Under the pieces are notes generated by a model that saw only the letters and a list, made by a program, of their open reading frames with translations, did no database searches and was not told where the DNA came from. The translations under genes and the position numbers were made by a program. Below are positions 44,055 to 56,894 of a stretch of 64,000 nt of DNA, piece by piece. The stretch's first letter is position 1, and each line of letters starts with the position of its first letter. Source of the stretch: Stomorhina lunata (lineage: Eukaryota; Arthropoda; Insecta; Diptera; Rhiniidae); NCBI GenBank assembly GCA_933228675.1, contig OW121740.1, forward strand, positions 128,667,799 to 128,731,798, written 5' to 3'.

Positions 44055-45260
44055 TGCTGCTGCAGCTGGCGAAGGTTCCTTAAGTGGTAGGACCTTCGTT
44101 TCCTTATGTAAATGGCTTTCTGAGGACATTTTTAAGCTGCCTGTTATTGTTCTGAGAACTGCATTTTGATAACTCTGGAGTTTTTGCCACGGACCGACCA
44201 ATTGCTTTATAGGTCGCAAGTAGGGTTTCTTTATCTTTTCCAAAAGCGCTGCCGGCTCGCTATTTGAGAACCTTATTCCTACCGCGTTATTTATCGCAAG
44301 TATGAGCTGTCAAATGTCATTCCCAATATTTTGGGGGAACTTTTCGTAGGTCCAGATGGATTTTGTTGGTTGTATATATTTTTATAAATAAATTGTGGAT
44401 GATATTGAGATAACGATTCACCTTAGCTCATATGTCTTTCACATAGTTCCCGTCGCTGATTTCGGGCAGTCATCCGCGTACAATAAAACTTCAACGCCTC
44501 GCTTGCGGAGTGGCTAGTTTAGAGCGGTAAAATGTGTTGGCGATAGGACTCCTCCTTGAGGAACTTTAACTGTAGGAATTTTTAGAGTTGATCCCTAAAC
44601 TCAAGGTATTACAGGCTTTTTCTATTTTCTAGACATCGTGCATATGAGGATCCTATGAGATACTAGTTAAAAAAAATAAAGGAGACATGTCAGTAACTCT
44701 ACTCCCTTTTGCCTAGATGTTTATTACATTTTGGGCAATTTCTTCTAGCGTAAAAATTTCTAATATGTTATGCAGTTTGCGAACTGCATATCACTCTCAA
44801 CTGCTTTGTCACTCTCAATAAATAATCAGCTATCGGTCAGATTTGGTGTTATCAGCAAATTTTATAGCAACCTTATTATCCATATTTCCAGGATTCGAGA
44901 GAGATCGAACTGTGGAGCCTAGCTTACTTATAGCTATGCTTAGGTTGCAGTTTTTGTGGTGATCTAACCAACGATTCCATTTGTCGTCATTTACCAACCT
45001 GCTGATATCATTGTTCAGACGAACAAAAGGATCAGGGTGGGTAATGCGCGTCTCATTTGCTAGAAGCTGCTAGGAAGTGCGACCTCATAACAGAATTCTA
45101 CCAGCAGGAATGAAGCGAGCTTATATGATTTCTCGAAACTTCCTGTCTGCGTAGTATATTTAAGACGGTAAGATCACTAAAGTGACCGTTCCTGTCTGCT
45201 TTAATGTTAGTGAAGTTCGTCGGTCTATCTGAGAGTATAATGGTTTTAAACTTTACGATG
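44055..45260 (-). pseudogene. Decayed Jockey-type LINE
   Basis: Minus-strand pieces in order: VNDDKWNRWLDHHKNCNLSI, SKLGSTVRSLSNPGNMDNKV (region N-terminal to RT fingers) near 44850-45010, and KLQSYQNAVLRTITGSLKMS, SESHLHKETKVLPLKE (post-RT region) near 44090-44190. Numerous stops between. The RT catalytic core is not readable. Confidence 0.75.
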
Positions 45261-45465
45261 ATAATGTTTTCGTAACTACGATATTTTTTAGAAAATCAAT
45301 GACGACATTAGAGCCAATCTGTATTCATAAATGATTGCGGAACCTATGGTATTGGAGGTAGATGGTAGTCAATTATAAGATACAAAGTTTAAAGAAGGAG
45401 ACAGCTAAGACTATATGTAGGTCTGAAGACATGAGGTTTCGTGTGTGTAGTAGAAATTTGATTTA

Positions 45466-46247
45466 CAGTATTTTTCGTTTACCTGCATTTCGCTTAACTG
45501 CATTTTTTGCCTATCTGCACAAAATACAAAGTATTATGTATGATGGTTAATATTTGTATGAAAAAAAAATCGTGTACGTGCATTTTGCTTAAGTGCATAT
45601 TTTGAATAACAGCATTCGATTTATGTTCAATAATGTTTATTTTTAGTATAAAATATTACTTTTAAGTGCCTCATAAAAACAAAACAAAATTTTTGTTGAA
45701 AATCGCTTTTTTGAGGAAAAATAAACCCCCGTCTTCACGACGGCAATAACATTGCCGCAATGTAGGCCTTTTACATGAGCGTGAGCGAGACACACGTACT
45801 ATATTTGTCTTGTACTATATGTACTATATATGTCTTGCGGCAATAGATATTGCTCGTCTAGACGTGGGTTAAGGCAAAAAAGTTAACTCTAATGATATTT
45901 TTCAAAAACAAATCCGATATAGTTTATGTACTTCTTTATGTATAGTATATGTAGTTCATAAATTGCTTATGTACATATATGTATGTATAACTTACTACGT
46001 GAATTTACTTATGTATGATCTCTTTTGTTTTTAAATGAATTGTTTTGTTTTTGTTGAAATTAATAATTAAATTATTCTATTATTACAATAAAAATGAACT
46101 TTTACTTAAGAGCACATTTATGCAGGTAAGTGAATTCATTTTATAGCATAAATAATGCAGCTAAGTGAATTGTGCGTAACAGCACATTTTGCGTAAGTGC
46201 ACAAATTTTCGTGCAAACTTGAATGTGCAGCTAAACGAAAAATACTG
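45466..46247. mobile_element. Pogo-like non-autonomous element
   Basis: Ends CAGTATTTTTCGTTTACCTG (left) and, on the complement, CAGTATTTTTCGTTTAGCTG (right), with TA duplications at 45464-45465 and 46248-46249. Subterminal repeats of TGCATTT-GCTTAA-TGCA / GTGCACTTACGC type. Very close in style to pogo termini. No transposase; a smaller TIR element is nested at 45724-45872. Confidence 0.88.
45724..45872. mobile_element. Nested ~150-bp MITE
   Basis: AACCCCCGTCTTCACGACGG (left, allowing 1-2 base slippage) and the complement of the right end (AACCCACGTCTAGACGAGC) share a TIR with GCAATA and TTGCCGCAA. It sits inside the pogo-like element, so it is younger. Confidence 0.65.
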
Positions 46248-46702
46248 TAAATAGGTTTGGACCGAAATTTCTCATCTCTCAGTAGCTTACGTAAACAATA
46301 TTTCTGATGAATTTCATTAAGTTTATATTTCGGAAATGTATACGATATAATTGACCAACTTCCAAAGAAATAGTTTCAGTATCAGAACAAATACAATATT
46401 TTATCAATTAACTTCAAAATAGCACAAACTATTTTTGTAATAGGACCAGCACTCATGGGAAAACGCCTACATATACAAAGCATTGTGTTAGAAATAGGAA
46501 AAATGGTTATAGGAAGAAGGAAAGAGGTAGTAGGAAATATGGATATTCAATTTCTAGTTTTTCATATCATAACTAAGGGGGAAAACTTCTGGGTGAGTTT
46601 ATTCCAGTTCGACTTAAAAACTAATTTTTCTTTTAGAGTGTTATGAGTGAGATCTACTGACTTAGTTCCCAAATTTCATCAGAGCACTTGGCATTGTAGT
46701 AA

Positions 46703-47014
46703 TTATAATAAAATTAAAACACATCTCACATTGGGACGATGCCTCAGTGAATGAATACAATTGTCACCCTTATTATCACCGAAAAGCTTCTTCGCCATCT
46801 CCTGTACGTAATCGAGAAGCTCCAAAATAGATTTTGAAGCTCTGCCCCAAAATTGGAAATTGTATTTCATTTTTGGCCGAATGTAAGTAATATAAATACT
46901 AAAAAGATCAGATGAAGTAAATTTGATTTCAGTCAGACCTTTACAAAAAACCGACACACGTGAATGATAGATGTGTTGAGTCCAGCGGACATCGCACGAT
47001 ATTTTCATGCCCAA
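46703..47014 (-). pseudogene. LINE C-terminal RT fragment
   Basis: MGMKISCDVRWTQHIYH... SDLFSIYITYIRPKMKYNF and SKSILELLDYVQEMAKKLFG then HSLRHRPNVRCVL: same post-RT region as 20218-20448 and 34040-34310, uninterrupted for 103 codons but truncated at both ends. Confidence 0.75.
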
Positions 47015-47737
47015 AACATCAAGAGCTTCTGATTCCTCAATTGTTATATTTTGCGATTAATTACGTTTTTATAGAAGTTATCAAAGTTTTGTATATTTTC
47101 TTTTTTTAAACCATAATACTATAAATAATGGTGCTATCTTTTCTTAAGAATTTAATTCATTGGTAAAATATAGCTATTATAATGCAGCCTTATCTTCTTA
47201 ATGATAAGTTCATTCATAAAATTTTATAAAAGCAATATGTAGAGCATATCGAGGCATAAGCGCACAAGAAGCTTAAGTAGAAAATCGCAAACTTTGCAAT
47301 GAAAAGTTGTTTTATAATTTTCATAGATTTAAGATGTGCTTGGCATTTGGAAATTATAAGCTGGAATTTTTAGTCTTTGCAAAAACCACCCTACGTTGGA
47401 ACAAATAAGCATTGGCTATTGATTTTCGTAATAAACCTATAATCAAAAATCATGTTACTTAAGCTTTTTTGGCGGTTATGGCTCGATATGAAAAAAATGT
47501 TTGAACAATATTAAAGTACATGTGTACGAAATTAATCCTTTACCGGGAACTACAATTTTTAAAATTTACAAGTATAACTTAAGTCTAAAACAAAGTAAAT
47601 TTTTAGTTTGTTTCAAATTATATAAACATTGTTTTGACAACAATTTTAACACGTGTTTATGACTTTTTATGTCACAATTTATTAATTTATTCTATAAAAT
47701 TATTTTACAATACGATTAATATTTACTTTATCGTGAA

Positions 47738-47772
47738 CAACAAATTTGTTGTGTCTACTTTTGTAGACACAA
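47738..47772. repeat. Overlapping palindrome and hairpin
   Basis: ACAACAAATTTGTTGT (47738-47753) is a perfect palindrome; it overlaps TTGTGTCTAC-TTTT-GTAGACACAA (47749-47772), a perfect 10-bp stem with a 4-T loop. Confidence 0.85.
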
Positions 47773-48099
47773 ATTATGGATGAATCATATTCGTCATGGA
47801 AAGAAGATGAAATATTAAACGAATACCGTAACGATATTGAATATTGAATAAAAACAATATTGGGTGTTAGAAATATTAAATTGTTTTATTGAAAATAATT
47901 ACGTAAATTGAAATAGAAGGAAAAAAGCAAATGGGGTTGATGTCGACAATTGCGAGTGATTTTTAATAAACACAAATCACAGAATCACAATAATTTTTGG
48001 TATCTTTAATACAAATTTTGTTACAAAGTAAACATGAATGTACTATATAAGGTTAGGCCCGACTACTTTATACCTTACAATACTAAAATGCGTGGGGAA

Positions 48100-50110
48100 C
48101 AAAAATCTAAAAAATTTTTTAATTAAAAAATTTTATATAGAAAAATTTTTCTATCAAAAAATTTTTTTTATGTAAAAATTTTCTAAACAAAATTTTTTTT
48201 TTAAATTTGCTATAAATAGAAAAATTTTTTTATCGAAAATTTTTCTATAGAAAAATTTTTTTATCGAAAATTTTTCTATAGAAAAATTTTTTTATCGAAA
48301 GTTTTTCTATAGAAACATTTTTTATCGAAAATTTTTCTATAGAAAAATTTTTTTATCGAAAAGTTTTCTATAGAAAAATTTTTTTATCGAAAATTTAAAA
48401 AATAAAAAAATTTTTCTATAGAATCGAAAATTATTCTATAGAAAAATTTTTTTATCGAAAATTTTTCTATAGAAAAAAATTTTTCGATAAAAAAATTTTC
48501 TATAAAAAATGTTTCGATCAAAAAATTTTCTATAGAAAATTTTCTTTCGAAAATTTTTTTATAGAAAAATTTTTTTATCGAAAGTTTTTCTATAGAAACA
48601 TTTTTTATCGAAAATTTTTCTATAGAAAAATTTTTTTATCGAAAATTTTTCTATAGAAAAATTTTTTTATCGAAAATTCTTCTATAGAAAAATTTTTTTA
48701 TCGAAAATTTTTCTATAGAAACATTTTTTCATCGAAAATTTTTCTATAGAAAAATTTTTTCATCGAAAAATTTTTTATAAAAAAATTTTTTTATCGAAAA
48801 TTTTTCTATAGAAAAATTTTTTTCAATAGAAAAATTTTTTCATCGAAAAATTTTCTATAGAAAAATTTTTTTTATCGAAAATTTTTCTATAGAAAAATTT
48901 TTTTTATCGAAAATTTTTCTATAGAAAAATTTTTTTATCGAAAATTTTTCTATAGAAAAATTTTTTTTATCGAAAATTTTTCTATAGAAAAATTTTTTTA
49001 TCGAAAATTTTTCTATAGAAAAATTTTTTTATCGAAAATTTTTCTATAGAAAAATTTTTTTATCGAAAATTTTTCTATAGAAAAATTTTTTTATCGAAAA
49101 TTTTTCTATAGAAAAATTTTTTTATCGAAAATTTTTCTATAGAAAAATTTTCTTTTCGAAAATTTTTCTATAAAAAATTTTTTTATCGAAAAATTTTCTA
49201 TAACAAATTTTTATATCGAAAAATTTTCTATAAAAAATTTTTTATCGAAAAATTTTCTATAAAAAATTTTTTTATCAAAAAATTTTCTTAAAAAATTTTT
49301 TTGTCGAAAAATTTTCTATAAAAAATTTTTTTATCGAAAAATTTTCTATAAAAAATTTTTTTATCGAAAAATTTTCAATAAAATTTTTTTTTTTCGAAAA
49401 ATTTTCTATAAAAAATTTTTTTATCGAAAAATTTTGAATAAAATTTTTTTTTTTTGAAAAATTTTGTATAAAAAATTTTTTTATCGAAAAATTTTCTATA
49501 ACAAATTTTTATATCGAAAAATTTTCTATAAAAAATTTTTTATCGAAAATTTTTCTATAGAAAAATTTTTTTATCGAAAATTTTTCTATAGAAAAATTTT
49601 TTTATCGAAAATTTTTCAATAGAAAAATTTTCTATAGAACGAAATATTTTCTATTTAAAAATGGTTTTAGCGAAAAAAATCGCATAGAAAAATCTTTTTA
49701 TCGAAAAATTTTCTATAGAAAAATTTTTTTACCGAAAAGTTTTTTATACAAAATTTTTTTTAGAAAATATTTTTTATAGCAAATTTTTTTTTAAAATTTA
49801 TGATATGAACTGAGCCCGGATTCTACCCACAACCTCTTACATACATACGAGTATTTTGTTTTATCCAAAAATTTTCTATAGAAAAGTTTGTTTATCAAAC
49901 AATTTTTTTAACGAAAAATTTTATATATTTAGAAAAGTTTTTTGTCCAAAAATTTGCTATAGAAAAATCTTTTTATAAAAAAGTCTTTCTATATAAAATT
50001 TTTCGATAAAAAATTTTTTTCTATAAAAAATTTTCCGATAAAAAATTTTTTCATAGAAAATTTTTCGAAAAAAAAAAATTTCTATAGAAATTTTCTTTAA
50101 AAATGTTTTT
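48100..50110. repeat. 31-bp tandem array 3
   Basis: About 65 copies of ATCGAAAATTTTTCTATAG plus AAAAATTTTTTT. Homogeneous at 48950-49140, more divergent toward both ends; a short flipped-orientation segment occurs near 48475-48540 (TTTTTCGATAAAAAAATTTT). Confidence 0.95.
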
Positions 50111-50670
50111 ACAAAAGTAGTGGGCTTCTTCCTGGTGATATGACATGGCTATCGCAGACCTTAAATAGTTCCAATTAAGCAAAGTTTTTTACTTACGAGT
50201 AAAAAGTCTTCTGTAGGGTACAAATATGGAGCACAGAATTCAAAAATGCCTTAAATAACAATCCATCTTTTGTTCAATTATATTTAACTTTTTTTTTCAA
50301 TATTTGAAAATTATTGTTGAACATATAAGGAAATTTTTAGCACAAAAGTGTTGTATTTGTATGTTCAAACGAAGTCTTGAAGTTGTATCAAGATTCGGAA
50401 ATGAATGTAGGTGGTAATCAGTGCCACTGTCAGTGTTAAAATCAACAAGATTTTTGTTGTTTTTTGATATTATTAATAACAAATTTTACAGACTGTAAAT
50501 AGTAAACAAAAAGTAAACAAAATAGGGGGGACGAACTCTTAATAACGTCATCGTTATATTTTCTATATTGTCAGATAGAAATTGTTATATTTTTTTGTCT
50601 TAGATTTTGCTAAATAATAAAAAAGTTGTTAAACCACTTACCGGGTTAAAAAGCTAAACAAATTTTTGAA
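50111..50670. other. Upstream region of the 134-residue gene
   Basis: AT-rich; no repeat recognised. Confidence 0.5.
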
Positions 50671-50674
50671 TTTT

Positions 50675-50737
50675 TATATACTTTGAGCTCGACTTTCACA
50701 GCGTCAGTTGAGATTTGAAAAGCAAACGAAACGGTTG
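50675..50737 (+). promoter_or_regulatory. TATA + Inr + MTE + DPE core promoter
   Basis: TATATA at 50675-50680; Inr TCAGTT at 50704-50709 (A+1 at 50706, 31 bases after the first T of TATA). At +18 to +29, CAAACGAAACGG matches the MTE consensus CSARCSSAACGS at 10 of 12 positions, and GGTTG at +28 to +32 matches DPE RGWYV fully. All four elements sit at canonical Drosophila spacing. Confidence 0.85.
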
Positions 50738-50820
50738 AAAATATCGAATTTGAAAAAAGTTAAAAGTGTTTTAAAAATTATAAAAACAAAATTTTGGAAA
50801 AATTTTAAAAAATATCAAAA

Positions 50821-51225
50821 ATGCCTTTAAAAAAGAAAGATGACTATATCCCCATTAAATGTGAGGGCTGGAATGGCAAATTTCATTACCCACCCGGTTC
50901 CACCAACAATGTTTCCAAAGTGCGCCGTTACAATCAAAATATCACCGATACCCAAAACTTCTATGGCTACTGCAATGAACCCACAATTTTACCCACTGCT
51001 TGGGATGGTACCTTCCAGAAAAGCGGTGAAGTTATCATGAAACAGGAGCGTAATCGTTCGGATGACTCTGAGTACTTTAAATACAATACGGATCCCACTA
51101 TTTTGCCTACCTCCTGGAATGGTGAGTTTCGTCAAGATCCCAATGATGTGCGCATAATGCCCGAGAGAAATTTCTCAGATGTCCGTGACTATGCCGAGGC
51201 CCATCGCTTTAAGCCAGTTAATTAA
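50821..51225 (+). CDS. Unknown 134-residue protein with three internal repeats
   Basis: Single-exon gene, ATG at 50821 in good context (AAAAATG), stop TAA at 51223-51225, 5' UTR ~115 bases after the promoter at 50706. No signal peptide and no membrane segment, so probably cytosolic. Three related segments: GWNGKFHYPPG, then PTILPTAWDGTFQKSGEV with QERNRSD, then PTILPTSWNGEFRQDPND with PERNFSD; each has W-(D/N)-G-x-F. Codon usage looks normal for the window and there are no breaks. AATAAA at 51531-51536 is the likely poly(A) signal. I do not recognise the family. Confidence 0.88.
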   Translation: MPLKKKDDYIPIKCEGWNGKFHYPPGSTNNVSKVRRYNQNITDTQNFYGYCNEPTILPTAWDGTFQKSGEVIMKQERNRSDDSEYFKYNTDPTILPTSWNGEFRQDPNDVRIMPERNFSDVRDYAEAHRFKPVN

Positions 51226-51837
51226 GAAAAGCACATAAATTCAGCTAAGAATTCTTAAAATCATCTTAATAACAAAACAAAAAAACTACTTAATTTAGAA
51301 ATTTTAGAAATTATTAACATTTTTTCTATTTTGTTTCAATCACGTTTCTTTGTTGGCTTTGTTCAATCACTAGTTTATTATTAGATTTTAACATAATATT
51401 ACGTATTTCTATGTAGGTTTAAGACAAACTATTATTTATTTTAATTTTTTTGTTTTTCTATATTTTATTTAAAATACAAAAAAAAAAACAAAATGTTAAT
51501 AATACTTAAGGTGTTGTTAAGTATTTGAATAATAAATATAACAAATTAATTTTGTTTATTTAAAACTGAATTATATAAGGAAATGGTTATTATTTTTTAA
51601 TTGGTTTCAAGTGTGGGCTTTATTGACTTTCTAAGTTTCATTATTTATAAAACAATTATTTTGAATTCACCCTACAGTGGGCGTTAATAGGAATGTGATA
51701 TAAAATGTTTACCAAATTGAGAAATGTAAAACACCTCTGTATTTATGAGAGCTATGTTAATATTTTACGAATCTTTTATTGAACGCTTTTATTTTCAATT
51801 TACATGCACTATATTTTATAGGAAACATTTTCAAAAA
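51226..51837 (+). other. 3' UTR and flank
   Basis: AT-rich; AATAAA at 51531-51536. Nothing else. Confidence 0.6.
51531..51536 (+). terminator. Poly(A) signal AATAAA
   Basis: Only clear AATAAA downstream of the 134-residue gene, ~305 bases after the stop. Confidence 0.6.
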
Positions 51838-54800
51838 ATGGACTAATTATAGAAAATTTTTCGAAAATTGACTATTTTTAGGAAATTTTTCGAAAATTGA
51901 CAATTTATAGGAAATTTTTCGAAAATTGACTATTTATAGGAAATTTTTCGAAAATTGACTATTTATAGGAAATTTTCCGAAAATTGACTATTTATAAGAA
52001 ATTTTTCGAAAATTGAGTATTTATAGGAAATTTTTCGAAAATTGACTATTTATAGGAAATTTTTCGAAAATTGACTATTAATAGAAAATTTTTCGAAAAT
52101 TGACTATTTATAGGAAATTTTTCGAAAATTGACTATTTATAGGAAATTTTTCGAAAATTGACTATTTATAGGAAATTTTTCGAAAATTGACTATTTATAG
52201 GAAATTTTTCGAAAATTGACTATTTATAGGAAATTTTTCGAAAATTGACTATTTATAGGAAATTTTTCGAAAATTGACTATTTATAGGAAATTTTTCGAA
52301 AATGTACTATTTATAGGAAATTTTAGGAAAATTGACTATTTATATGAAATTTTTCAAAAATTTATTATTTATAGGAAATTTTTCGAATATTGACAACTTA
52401 TAGCAAATTTTCAAAAATTGACTATTTATAGGAAATTTTTCGAAAATTGACTATTTATAGGAAATTTTTCGAAAATTGACTATTTATAGGAAATTTTTCG
52501 AAAATTGACTATTTATAGGAAATTTTTCGAAAATTGACTATTTATAGGAAATTTTTCGAAAATTGACTATTTATAGGAAATTTTTCGAAAATTGACTATT
52601 TATAGGAAATTTTTCGAAAATTGACTATTTATAGGAAATTTTTCGAAAATTGACTATTTATAGGAAATTTTTCGAAAATTGACTATTTATAGGAAATTTT
52701 TCGAAAATTGACTATTTATAGGAAATTTTTCGAAAATTGACTATTTATAGGAAATTTTTCGAAAATTGACTATTTATAGGAAATTTTTCGAAAATTGACT
52801 ATTTATAGGAAATTTTTCGAAAATTGACTATTTATAGGAAATTTTTCGCAAATTGACTACGAAATTTTTCGAAAATTGACTATTTATAGGAAATTTTTCG
52901 AAAATTGACTATTTATAGGAAGTTTTTCGAAAATTGACTATTTATAGGCAATTTTTCGAAAATTGACTATTTATAGGAAATTTTTCGAAAATTGACATTT
53001 ACAGGAAATTTTTCGAAAATTGACTATTTATAGGAAATTTTTCGAAAATTGACTATTTATAGGAAATTTTTCGAAAATTGACTATTTATAGGAAATTTTT
53101 CGAAAATTGACTATTAATAGGAAATTTTTCGAAAATTGACTTTTAATAGAAAATTTTTCGAAAATTGACTATTTATAGGAAATTTTTCGAAAATTGACTA
53201 TTTATAGGAAATTTTTCGAAAATTGACTATTTATAGGAAATTTTTCGAAAATTGACTATTTATAGGAAATTTTTAGAAAATTGACTATTTATAGGAAATT
53301 TTTTGTAAATTCACTATTTATAGGAAATTTTTCGAAAATTGACTATTTATAGGAAATTTTTCGAAAATTGACTATTTATAGGAAATTTTTCGAAAATTGA
53401 CTATTTATAGGAAATTTTTCAAAAATTTACTATTTGTTTGAAATTTTTCGAAAATTGACTATTTATAGGAAATTTTTCGAAAATTTAATATTTACAGGAA
53501 ATTTTTCAAAAATTTACTATTTGTTTGGAATTTTTCGAAAATTGACCATTTATAAGAAATTTTTCGAGGATTGACTATTTATAGGAAATTTTTCGAAAAT
53601 TGACTATATATAGAAAATTTTTCGAAAATCGACTATTTATAGGAAATTTTTCAAAAATTGACTATTTATAGGAAATTTTTCGAAAATTGACTATTTATAG
53701 GAAATTTTTCGAAAATTGACTATTTATAGGAAATTTTTCGAAAATTGACTATTTATAGGAAATTTTTCGAAAATTGACTATTTATAGGAAATTTTTCGAA
53801 AATTGACTATTTATAGGAAATTTTTCGAAAATTGACTATTTATAGGAAATTTTTCGAAAATTGACTATTTATAGGAAATTTTTCGAAAATTGACTATTTA
53901 TAGGAAATTTTTCGAAAATTGACTATTTATAGGAAATTTTTCGAAAATTGACTATTTATAGGAAATTTTTCGAAAATTGACTATTTATAGGAAATTTTTC
54001 GAAAATTGACTATTTATAGGAAATTTTTCGAAAATTGACTATTTATAGGAAATTTTTCGAAAATTGACTATTTATAGGAAATTTTTCGAAAATTGACTAT
54101 TTATAGGAAATTTTTCGAAAATTGACTATTTATAGGAAATTTTTCGAAAATTGACTATTTATAGGAAATTTTTCGAAAATTGAATATTAATAGAAAATTT
54201 TTTGAAAATGGACTATTTATAGGAAAGTTTTCGAAAATTGACTATTTATAGGAAATTTTCGAAAATTGACTATTTATAGGAAATTTGTCGAAAATTGACT
54301 ATTTATAGGAAATTTTTCGAAAATTGACTATTTATAGGAAATTTTTCGAAAATTTACTATTTATAGGAAATTTTTCGAAAATTGACTATTTATAGGAAAT
54401 TTTTCGAAAATTGACTATTTATAGGAAATTTTTCGAAAATTGACTATTTATAGGAAATTTTTCGAAAATTGACTATTTATAGGAAATTTTTCAAAAATTT
54501 AATATTTACAGGAAATTTTTCAAAAATTTACTATTTATTTGAAATTTTTCGAAAATTGACTATTTATAGGAAATTTTTCGAAAATTGACTATTTATAGGA
54601 AATTTTTCGAAAATTGACTATTTATAGGAAATTTTAGGAAAATTGACTATTTATATGAAATTTTTCAAAAATTTATTATTTATAGGAAATTTTTCGAAAA
54701 TTGACTACTTATAGCAAATTTTCAAAAATTGACTATTTATAGGAAATTTTTCGAAAATTGACTATTTATAGAAAATTTTTCGAAAATTGACTATTTATAG

Positions 54801-56475
54801 GAAATTTTTCGAAAATTGACTATTTATAGGAAATTTTTCGAAAATTGACTATTTATAGAAAATTTTTTGAAAATTGACTATTTATAGGAAATTTTTCGAA
54901 AATTGACTATTTATAGGAAATTTTTCGAAAATTGACTATTTATAGGAAATTTTTCGAAAATTGACTATTTATAGGAAATTTTTCAAAAATTGACTATTTA
55001 TAGGAAATTTTTCGAATATTGACTATTTTTAGAAAATTTTTCAAAAATTGACTATTTTTAGGAAATTTTTCGAAAATAGACTTTTTTTAGGAAATTTTTC
55101 GAAAATTTACTATTTATAGGACATTTTTCGAAATTTGACTATTTATAGGAAATTTTTCGAAAATTGACTATTTTTAGGAAATTTTTCGAAAATTGACTAT
55201 TTATAGGAAATTTTTCGAAAATTTGCTATCTATAGGAAATTTTTCGAAAATTGACTATTTTTAAGAAATTTTTCGAAAATTGACTATTTTTAGGAAATTT
55301 TTCGAAAATTTACTATTTTTAGGAAATTTTTCGAAAATTGACTATTTATAGGAAATTTTTCAAAAATTGACTATTTATAGGAAATTTTTCGAAAATTTAC
55401 TATTTTTAGGAAATTTTTCGAAAATTTGCTATCTATAGGAAATTTTTCGAAAATTGACTATTTTTAAGAAATTTTTCGAAAATTGACTATTTTTAGGAAA
55501 TTTTTCGAAAACTGACTATTTTTAGGAAATTTTTCGAAAATTGTCTATTTATAAGAAATTTTTCGAAAATTGACTATTTATAGGAAATTTTTCGAAAATT
55601 GACTATTTATAGGAAATTTTTCGAAAATTGACTAGGAATTTTTTCGAAAATTGACTATTTATAGGAAATTTTTCGAAAATTGACTATTTACAGGAAATTT
55701 TTCGAAAATTGACTATTTATAGGAATTTTTTCGAAAATTGACTATTTATAGGAAATTTTTTGAAAATTGACTATTTTTAGGAAAATTGACTATTTTTGGG
55801 AAATTTTTCGAAAATTGACTAAGAATTTTTTCGAAAATTGACTATTTATAGGAAATTTTTCAAAAATTGACTATTTACAGGAAATTTTTCGAAAATGGAC
55901 TATTTATAGGAAATTTTTCGAAAAATGACTATTTATAGGAAATTTTTCGAAAAATGACTATTTATAGGAAATTTTTCGAAAATTGACTATTTATAGGAAA
56001 TTTTTCGAAAATTGAATATTTATAGGAAATTTTTCGAAAATTGACTATTTATAGGAAATTTTTCGAAAATTGACTATTTATAGGAAATTTTTCGAAAATT
56101 GACTATTAATAGAAAATTTTTTGAAAATTGACTATTTATAGGAAATTTTTCAAAAATTGACTATTTATAGGAAATTTTTCGAAAATTGACTATTTATAGG
56201 AAATTTTTCGAAAATTAACTATTTATAGGAAATTTTTCGAAAATTGACTATTTATAGGAAATTTTTCGAAAATTTAATATTTACAGGAAATTTTTCAAAA
56301 ATTTACTATTTGTTTGAAATTTTTCGAAAATTGACCATTTATAGGAAATTTTTCGAGGATTGACTATTTATAGGAAATTTTTCGAAAATTGACTATTTAT
56401 AGAAAATTTTTCGAAAATCGACTATTTATAGGAAATTTTTCGAAAATTGACTTTTTATAGGAAATTTTTTGAAAA
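51838..56475. repeat. 29-bp tandem array 4 (4.6 kb)
   Basis: About 160 copies of CGAAAATTGACTATTTATAG plus GAAATTTTT, period exactly 29. Variant blocks recur at distance: the GGAAAATTGACTATTTATAT cluster at ~52322 and ~54635, and the TTTGTTTGAAATTTTTCG / CGAGGATTGAC cluster at ~53490-53640 and ~56280-56430, so segments of the array were duplicated. From ~55020 variants with TATTTTTAGG dominate. Confidence 0.97.
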
Positions 56476-56894
56476 TTGAATTTAAATATTGAGTCTTTAT
56501 AAAATTTGTCGATACGTATCAAATAATTTGAATTACCTAATACGAGTTACAAACGCTTTCTAACTAAAACAATTTTACCGTAATGAAAAGAAGCCGAACA
56601 ATGTGTCATTCTCATGTGGGTGAGCTAATCAAATATGTCGTGCAAACAATTAATAAAAAAAATAATTGATTTCGATATGACTGTATACATATTGCTTAAA
56701 ATCTAATACATACTTCCAAATGCAGGTGATACAGTTTATAATTACACTTTAATAATTATAAAATAAAAAAAATAATTAAATGCATTTAAAACATTTCTAT
56801 ATATATTAGGTTGGATCAACAAATGGTGAGATATGTAGTTGTTTGGAACCTACGTGTTGAATATTGAGAATTGAATTTTGAAAAAAAAGCTTAA

